The notes under the pieces are model-generated. The model saw nothing but the letters and a program-made list of their open reading frames with translations. It was not told where the DNA came from and searched no databases. A stretch of 10,319 nucleotides of DNA from Gammaproteobacteria bacterium (GTDB lineage: Bacteria; Pseudomonadota; Gammaproteobacteria; Eutrophobiales; Eutrophobiaceae). The translations under genes were made by a program, and so were the position numbers. Shown piece by piece: positions 6,128-10,319 of the stretch (positions within the stretch are counted from its first letter, which is position 1; every line of letters starts with the position of its first letter). The stretch lies in assembly GCA_012270695.1 (NCBI GenBank), contig JAAXHV010000006.1, forward strand, positions 1-10,319, read 5' to 3'.

Positions 6128-6289
6128 ATGAATTACGAATTGGTTACTGTCATCATAACGATTATTGCTACACAATGCGGCTTGGCAGCATTGATCTGGT
6201 CGCTTCATAAAGACATGGCAGAACTAAGAGAGCGTATGGCCCGTATTGAAGGCTTATTTGAAGGTTTTACCGGCAGGGAACGACAATAA
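6128..6289 (+). CDS. Small single-span membrane protein of unknown function
   Basis: This 53-residue protein starts MNYELVTVIITIIATQCGLA. Residues about 4-24 form one hydrophobic helix with almost no charge. They are followed by an amphipathic, coiled-coil-like segment (HKDMAELRERMARIEGLFEGF, about 26-46) and a polar tail. I take the ATG at 6128 because AGGCGAG lies about 6 bases before it and an extended -10 promoter is at the right distance; the frame is open upstream to 6074, but that would begin before the promoter. Small proteins with a membrane helix followed by an LRERMxxIEG-type helix occur in many bacteria without known function, as far as I can recall. It follows the toxin-antitoxin pair in the same direction but is over 400 bases away with its own promoter, so a functional link is not shown. 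Confidence 0.7.
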   Translation: MNYELVTVIITIIATQCGLAALIWSLHKDMAELRERMARIEGLFEGFTGRERQ

Positions 6290-6301
6290 TTCACAACCTG
6301 C

Positions 6302-6317
6302 CAGGGAACAGAAAAAT
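6302..6317 (+). repeat. Short dispersed repeat, copy 1
   Basis: CAGGGAACAGAAAAAT matches the copy at 8491-8506 at 15 of 16 positions. It lies in the 109-base gap between the small membrane protein gene and proS. The rest of this gap holds a C-rich run and the proS leader. Confidence 0.35.
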
Positions 6318-6398
6318 AAATCCCCTTCCCCCTCTGCCCCGCACATGTCAACACATTGACCTTAACCCGGATAGCTCACCAAATCGCTTAAAATCAGT

Positions 6399-8108
6399 AT
6401 GCGGACTACGGAAACCTTGCTGGGCACCCTGCGCGAGGCGCCGGCGGATGCTGAGGTCATCAGTCACCAATTGATGTTACGGGCCGGCATGATCCGGAAG
6501 ACCGCGGCGGGGATATATAACTGGCTGCCCCTGGGCTTGCGGGTCTTGCGTAAGGTTGAGGCTGTTGTTCGTGAGGAAATGGAGGCATCGGGCGCTCAGG
6601 AAGTATTGTTATCCGGTGTGCAGCCGGCTGAACTGTGGAGAGAATCCCGGCGTTGGGAGGAGTACGGTCCTGAATTATTGCGTTTTAAGGACCGGCATGA
6701 GCGGGACTTCTGTCTTGGCCCGACTCACGAAGAAATCATCACGGATTTAATCAGACATGAAATCCGCAGCTACAAACAACTGCCGGCCAACTTCTACCAG
6801 ATCCAAACCAAATTCCGCGACGAGATTCGTCCCCGTTTCGGGATCATGCGAGCTCGCGAATTCATAATGAAAGACGCTTACTCCTTTCATCTCAACCAGG
6901 AATCCCTGGAAGAAACTTATCAACTGATGTACCGGACGTATTCACGCATTTTCGGCCGCCTGGGGCTGGAGTTCCGCCCGGTGGTTGCTGACAGCGGTAA
7001 TATCGGTGGGAAAGTATCCCATGAATTCCACGTGCTGGCAGACTCCGGCGAAGACAGCATCGCGTTTTCAGAGGGCTCCGAATTCGCAACCAACGTGGAG
7101 CTCATTGCCGCGCCCGTTCCCGCGCATAAAAGACCGGAGCCGCTTGAGCCGCTGCAGAAAACCGCGACACCGGACCAGCATACCATCGACGATATCAGTG
7201 GCTTCTTCGACGTAAGCCCGGCGCGCTGCCTGAAAACGTTGATCGTCCGAGGCAACAACGACAATCTTGTCGCCCTGGTATTGCGGGGTGATCACGACCT
7301 GAATCGCCTGAAAGCGGAGAAACTGCCGGAAGTGGCAAAACCGTTGACATTCGCATCGCCTGAGGAGATTGGCAAACAGCTGGGCTGTGACATCGGTTCA
7401 CTGGGCCCGGTCGGATTAGACATGCCCGTTATCGCCGATAATGACGCCCTGGTCCTGGCGGATTTTATCTGTGGCGCCAATGAGAACGGCTATCACCTCA
7501 CGGGGGTGAACTGGCAGCGGGACCTGGATGAGCCCGGACGCGCCGACCTGCGCAACGTGGTGGACGGTGACCCCGCTCCCGATGCTTCCGGAACGTTGAA
7601 AATTGCCCGGGGCATTGAAGTGGGTCACATTTTTCAACTGGGAACCAAGTACAGCGAGGCCATGAAAGCCAACTGCCTGGATGAAACCGGCGAGGCGGTG
7701 AAGTTATTCATGGGTTGCTACGGCATCGGTGTGTCACGTATCGTTGCTGCCGCCATTGAACAAAATCACGATGACCGCGGGATCACCTGGCCGGACGCCC
7801 TGGCGCCGTTCCAGCTTGCCCTGGTACCCATCCATGCACACAAATCTCAACGCTTACGCGGGGCTGTTGAGGATTTATATCGACGACTTGTTAGCCGCGG
7901 CATAGATGTATTGCTGGATGACCGGAAGGAAAGACCGGGAGTCATGTTCGCCGATATGGAACTGATCGGCATACCCCACCGTTTCGTATTCAGCGAGCGT
8001 GGGCTGGATAACCATACCCTCGAGTACAAAGGCCGGCGCGATGCGCAAAGTACGGATGTCCCACTGGATCGCGCGGTTGAATTCATAAGGGAAAAAACCA
8101 CGCATTGA
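6399..8108 (+). CDS. proS: Prolyl-tRNA synthetase with editing domain
   Basis: Class II aminoacyl-tRNA synthetase that charges tRNA-Pro in the cytoplasm. The 569 residues match the long bacterial (E. coli-like) type. The start MRTTETLLGTLREAPADAEV is the family N-terminus. GPTHEE is at 107-112, motif 2 is FRDEIRPRFG (139-148) and motif 3 is GIGVSR (442-447). Between motifs 2 and 3 lies the insertion (about 225-410) that edits mischarged Ala-tRNA; its key lysine K279 (CLKTLIVRG) is present at the E. coli number, so editing should work. The anticodon-binding domain follows (about 470-569, FQLALVPIHA onward, with DDRKERPGVMFADMELIGIP). No clear Shine-Dalgarno sequence precedes the ATG; a TAAAAT at 6389-6394 ends only 4 bases before it. 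It is convergent with the next gene, 8 bases apart. Confidence 0.98.
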   Translation: MRTTETLLGTLREAPADAEVISHQLMLRAGMIRKTAAGIYNWLPLGLRVLRKVEAVVREEMEASGAQEVLLSGVQPAELWRESRRWEEYGPELLRFKDRHERDFCLGPTHEEIITDLIRHEIRSYKQLPANFYQIQTKFRDEIRPRFGIMRAREFIMKDAYSFHLNQESLEETYQLMYRTYSRIFGRLGLEFRPVVADSGNIGGKVSHEFHVLADSGEDSIAFSEGSEFATNVELIAAPVPAHKRPEPLEPLQKTATPDQHTIDDISGFFDVSPARCLKTLIVRGNNDNLVALVLRGDHDLNRLKAEKLPEVAKPLTFASPEEIGKQLGCDIGSLGPVGLDMPVIADNDALVLADFICGANENGYHLTGVNWQRDLDEPGRADLRNVVDGDPAPDASGTLKIARGIEVGHIFQLGTKYSEAMKANCLDETGEAVKLFMGCYGIGVSRIVAAAIEQNHDDRGITWPDALAPFQLALVPIHAHKSQRLRGAVEDLYRRLVSRGIDVLLDDRKERPGVMFADMELIGIPHRFVFSERGLDNHTLEYKGRRDAQSTDVPLDRAVEFIREKTTH

Positions 8109-8116
8109 TCCCTTCG

Positions 8117-8386
8117 CTAACGAATACGAAAACCGTCAAACTGTTGCAATTCAGTTTCTTCCCATTCCAGTTTCAACACCGTTGCCGCGACAGGGCCGCG
8201 CTTCAACCACCTGCGAAACGTATCCAGCAGGGCCGCATCCCCCGTCGCCTGACCTTCCACACGCCCGTCCGGTAAATTCCTGACCCACCCCGTTATATTC
8301 AATAACCCGGCCTGCCGTTGCGCCGACTGACGGAAAAATACTCCCTGGACAAGGCCGCTTGCTCGGAAAGAGAAGGTTTTTTTCAT
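8117..8386 (-). CDS. Acylphosphatase
   Basis: Small cytoplasmic enzyme that hydrolyses acyl phosphates such as acetyl or carbamoyl phosphate. From the ATG at 8386 the protein has 89 residues, the usual size. It carries the acylphosphatase signature GLVQGVFFR (11-19) with catalytic R19, and GWVRNLPDGRVE (33-44) with catalytic N37. The frame extends upstream to 8446, but the extra 20 residues do not resemble the family, and MKKTFSFRASG is a typical start. Its ribosome site is weak, and a possible promoter (TTGAAT, 18-base spacer, TATGCG) lies just upstream on the minus strand. It is divergent from the arsC-like gene and convergent with proS, so it forms a single-gene unit. Confidence 0.93.
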   Translation of the reverse strand: MKKTFSFRASGLVQGVFFRQSAQRQAGLLNITGWVRNLPDGRVEGQATGDAALLDTFRRWLKRGPVAATVLKLEWEETELQQFDGFRIR

Positions 8387-8490
8387 AGTAGTTAACCCGC
8401 ATAGTGTAATATAGAATGAGGATTCAACGTCCTTTTTTACGCACATGGCACTTAAGAGGACATGATTGTTTTTGCAAGAAAAAGAGAGAA

Positions 8491-8506
8491 CAGGGGACAG
8501 AAAAAT
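8491..8506 (+). repeat. Short dispersed repeat, copy 2, over the arsC ribosome site
   Basis: CAGGGGACAGAAAAAT differs from the copy at 6302-6317 at one position. Here it supplies the ribosome-binding site (AGGGG, 8 bases before the ATG) and the first two bases of the arsC start codon. A shorter relative, CAGGGACAG, is at 5953-5961. Confidence 0.35.
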
Positions 8507-8852
8507 GACCGTTACAATTTACCACAACCCCCGTTGTACCAAATCAAGACAGACCCTGGAATTACTGCGCAGAAACGGGCTGGAACCGAGGATCATCGAA
8601 TACCTGAAAAATCCTCCCAGCGAAAGCGAACTGAACGAGATATTGTCATTGCTGGGGCTGGCGCCCAGGGAACTGATGCGGAAAAAAGAAACGGTTTATA
8701 AAGACAACGGCCTGGATGCCCCCGACCTGTCTGATGAAAAACTGGTTGGCGCCCTGGTTGAGCACCCGATTCTGATAGAACGGCCGATTGTCCTGGCCAA
8801 CGGCAAAGCCGCCATAGGACGCCCACCGGAAAATGTGCTCGAGATCATCTGA
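8505..8852 (+). CDS. arsC: ArsC-family glutaredoxin-type reductase, YfgD-like
   Basis: Thioredoxin-fold protein of the glutaredoxin-linked arsenate reductase family. The 115 residues include the catalytic C11 in IYHNPRCTKSR. R59, R93 and R106 align with the three anion-binding arginines of plasmid R773 ArsC. The C-terminal end GRPPENVLEII and the short length resemble the chromosomal YfgD subgroup rather than ars-operon ArsC. No arsR, arsB or other arsenic gene is near, so arsenate detoxification is possible but not shown. The ATG at 8505 has AGGGG 8 bases upstream; an in-frame TTG at 8466 would add 13 unconserved residues. wrbA begins 3 bases after its stop, so the two form an operon. In E. 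coli yfgD also neighbours hda, as here. Confidence 0.92.
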   Translation: MTVTIYHNPRCTKSRQTLELLRRNGLEPRIIEYLKNPPSESELNEILSLLGLAPRELMRKKETVYKDNGLDAPDLSDEKLVGALVEHPILIERPIVLANGKAAIGRPPENVLEII

Positions 8853-8855
8853 GCG

Positions 8856-9449
8856 ATGGCTGACATATTGGTTTTATACTACAGCCGCTACGGCAATGTT
8901 GCGGAAATGGCCAGGCATGTCGGGCGCGGTGTGGAATCCGTTAAATCCTGCCGCGCGCTGGTCCGTACGGTCCCGGCCGTATCGACGGTGTGCGAAGCCG
9001 TAGCCGACAATATCCCTGCTGAAGGGCCGCCATTTGTGACCAACGACGATCTGGTTCGCTGTGACGGCATGGCCCTGGGAAGCCCGACCCGTTTCGGAAA
9101 CATGGCGGCGCCAATGAAATATTTTCTTGATGGCACCGGGGATATCTGGCTGTCCAACAAACTTGCGGGCAAGCCCGCTGCCGTGTTTACTTCAACAAGT
9201 AGCCTGCACGGCGGCCAGGAGAGTACGCTCCTGTCAATGATGCTGCCGCTGTTGCACCACGGCATGGTTATTATGGGCGTGCCCTATTCGGAACCGGCTT
9301 TAACAAACACACAGTCCGGCGGTACGCCTTACGGCGCAAGCCATGTCGCCGGAATTGAAAGCAATAACAAGATCACCGGGGAGGAAAAACAGATCTGCAT
9401 GACTATGGGAGCCAGGCTTGCCGAGTTGTCTTTGAAACTGTCGGCATGA
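8856..9449 (+). CDS. wrbA: NAD(P)H:quinone oxidoreductase, WrbA type
   Basis: Flavodoxin-fold FMN enzyme that reduces quinones with two electrons, avoiding semiquinone radicals; it acts as a tetramer in the cytoplasm. The 197 residues match E. coli WrbA in length. FMN-contacting segments are visible: YYSRYGN (8-14, phosphate loop), GSPTRFGNM (75-83) and STSSLHGGQE (113-122). H134-H135 lie near the expected flavin-facing position. The C-terminal part TPYGASHVAG is also typical. The ATG lies 3 bases after the arsC-like stop, so the two should be co-transcribed; both are redox proteins, which suggests a shared oxidative or quinone stress role. It is convergent with hda, with an unusual inverted repeat between them. 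Confidence 0.97.
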   Translation: MADILVLYYSRYGNVAEMARHVGRGVESVKSCRALVRTVPAVSTVCEAVADNIPAEGPPFVTNDDLVRCDGMALGSPTRFGNMAAPMKYFLDGTGDIWLSNKLAGKPAAVFTSTSSLHGGQESTLLSMMLPLLHHGMVIMGVPYSEPALTNTQSGGTPYGASHVAGIESNNKITGEEKQICMTMGARLAELSLKLSA

Positions 9450-9468
9450 GGATAGCTGACCGGTTCAG

Positions 9469-9512
9469 CCCGCATATTTCCGTCGATGACAAGCCACGGT
9501 GAGGTATGCGGG
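9469..9512. repeat. Nested inverted repeat between wrbA and hda
   Basis: CCCGCATA (9469-9476) pairs perfectly with TATGCGGG (9505-9512), and inside it CCGT (9480-9483) pairs with ACGG (9496-9499). The whole lies in the 93-base convergent gap. No T-run follows on either strand, so it is not a standard intrinsic terminator. It may still block read-through from both sides or be a REP-like element. Confidence 0.5.
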
Positions 9513-9542
9513 TCAGAGGGAAACGACTTGTGCGGACAGGAT

Positions 9543-10319
9543 TTACCGGCTGTCTTTGAGGATTTCTTTTACAAACTCCACCGTCAGTTTTCTTTGCGCT
9601 ACCAGGCTGTCGCGGTCCAGCCGGTCCAACCAACGGAATAAATTATGAGTATCCCGGTTAACCCGGTTAATCAGGAACTGCACTACCTGGTCAGTCAGTT
9701 CAAACCCGCGATCCTGTGCCCGGCGTTTTAACGCTGCGGTCTTGTTCTCGTCATCAAGCGGACGCAAGTGGAAACACAGGTCCCAAGACAGCCTTGATTT
9801 GAGGTCAGGAAGCCGGATATGGCTGCCCTGCGGACTTCGACCGGAGCTCATTACCAGGGGAGTTTTTGCGTCTTTCAGCCGGTTGAACAGGTGGAATAAG
9901 GCCATTTCCCATTGATCCTTTCCCGCCGCTTCTTCAATATCGTCCAGGCAGACCAAGTCGAGTTCCTCGAGGGAAGAGAACATCTCCGGTGTTAATTCAT
10001 CGAGTCGGGTCAACGGTATGTAGGCGCACGGCCGCTCTGACAGCACAGCCGAGTTGCATACGGCCTGAAGCAGGTGACTCTTCCCTGTGCCTCGCTCTCC
10101 CCAGAGGTAGAGATTCCTGTGACTGCGACCCGTCGAGGCATCCAGCAAGCTCTTAACCACATCCTGGTTTATCCCGGGAACATAGGTTTCAAACGTATAG
10201 ATATCGTAGCGGCCAAACCCCAACAGAAGTTGTGAGCGCGGCGGTGGGCTGCCTCCGCTCGTATCCAGCGGCTTGAATTTATGGCCCTGGTTAAATTCCA
10301 GCGACAGTTGCCGTTTGTA
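9543..10319 (-). CDS. hda: DnaA regulatory inactivator Hda (5' end outside window)
   Basis: DnaA-related AAA+ protein without a DNA-binding domain. With the DNA-loaded sliding clamp it stimulates ATP hydrolysis by DnaA and so prevents re-initiation of replication. Numbering the 258 visible residues from the window edge: Walker A GERGTGKS at 74-81, Walker B LDDI with D126-D127, and the Box VII arginine finger R176 in LPDLKSRL. The protein ends QRKLTVEFVKEILKDSR, just past the AAA+ lid, as expected for Hda. The Walker A is intact, whereas E. coli Hda has a degenerate one. The frame stays open to the window edge with no ATG or GTG. A TTG at 10223 is the only in-window start and would remove the clamp motif, so I treat the gene as partial. 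Two clamp-motif-like sequences occur, QLLLGF (30-35) and QLSLEF (4-9). Confidence 0.92.
   Translation of the reverse strand, partial: YKRQLSLEFNQGHKFKPLDTSGGSPPPRSQLLLGFGRYDIYTFETYVPGINQDVVKSLLDASTGRSHRNLYLWGERGTGKSHLLQAVCNSAVLSERPCAYIPLTRLDELTPEMFSSLEELDLVCLDDIEEAAGKDQWEMALFHLFNRLKDAKTPLVMSSGRSPQGSHIRLPDLKSRLSWDLCFHLRPLDDENKTAALKRRAQDRGFELTDQVVQFLINRVNRDTHNLFRWLDRLDRDSLVAQRKLTVEFVKEILKDSR

Noticed and set aside
8114..8125. Small hairpin TTCG/CGAA between proS and the acylphosphatase gene as a terminator
   Set aside because: It has only 4 bp, no T-run on either strand, and lies within the acylphosphatase coding end.
8462..8701. 79-codon plus-strand frame overlapping the start of the arsC-like gene
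   Set aside because: It is out of frame with a recognised gene, has a charged low-complexity product and no family resemblance.
1..10319. CRISPR array, tRNA, rRNA or transposase
   Set aside because: I found no regularly spaced repeats, no cloverleaf-like sequence with tRNA landmarks and no transposase motifs on either strand.

Overview
The window looks like ordinary chromosome from a gammaproteobacterium, or possibly a related betaproteobacterium. It carries a Hda-type DnaA regulator, a prolyl-tRNA synthetase with the bacterial editing insertion, a class I ketol-acid reductoisomerase, a YfgD-type ArsC next to WrbA and close to hda, and the order ilvB-ilvN-ilvC-pssA. Overall composition is mid-GC, with an AT-rich island around 5030-5800 and a GC-rich patch around 5830-6025. 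The species cannot be named from sequence alone.

Left part, all on the minus strand. A monocistronic cold-shock gene (547-756) has its own sigma70-like promoter, a leader of about 100 nt able to form hairpins, and a clear intrinsic terminator. Beyond that terminator an unrecognised protein gene starts at 446 and runs off the left edge. Upstream lies the branched-chain amino acid operon ilvB-ilvN-ilvC (acetohydroxyacid synthase large and small subunits, then ketol-acid reductoisomerase), followed by pssA (phosphatidylserine synthase). ilvB and ilvN overlap by one base.

Middle part. Diverging from the ilv operon is a ParD/ParE-type toxin-antitoxin pair (5146-5713) with a strong promoter and a candidate operator. 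It is followed by about 410 bases with no convincing gene. This stretch holds a perfect CRP-type palindrome, then a GC-rich run of strong hairpins, then an extended -10 promoter for a 53-residue single-span membrane protein. The stretch from the toxin-antitoxin pair to the small protein is the accessory-looking part of the window.

Right part. proS (plus) runs convergently into an acylphosphatase gene (minus). Divergent from the acylphosphatase is a tight arsC-like/wrbA pair (plus), convergent with a hda gene (minus) that runs off the right edge. The hda frame stays open past its usual N-terminus and carries two sequences resembling sliding-clamp-binding motifs.

I see no RNA genes of known class, no CRISPR array, no transposase and no obviously new multi-gene system. 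The best leads are the structured GC-rich patch with the adjacent CRP-like site, the N-terminal extension of Hda, the toxin-antitoxin/small membrane protein island, and the unidentified gene at the left edge.
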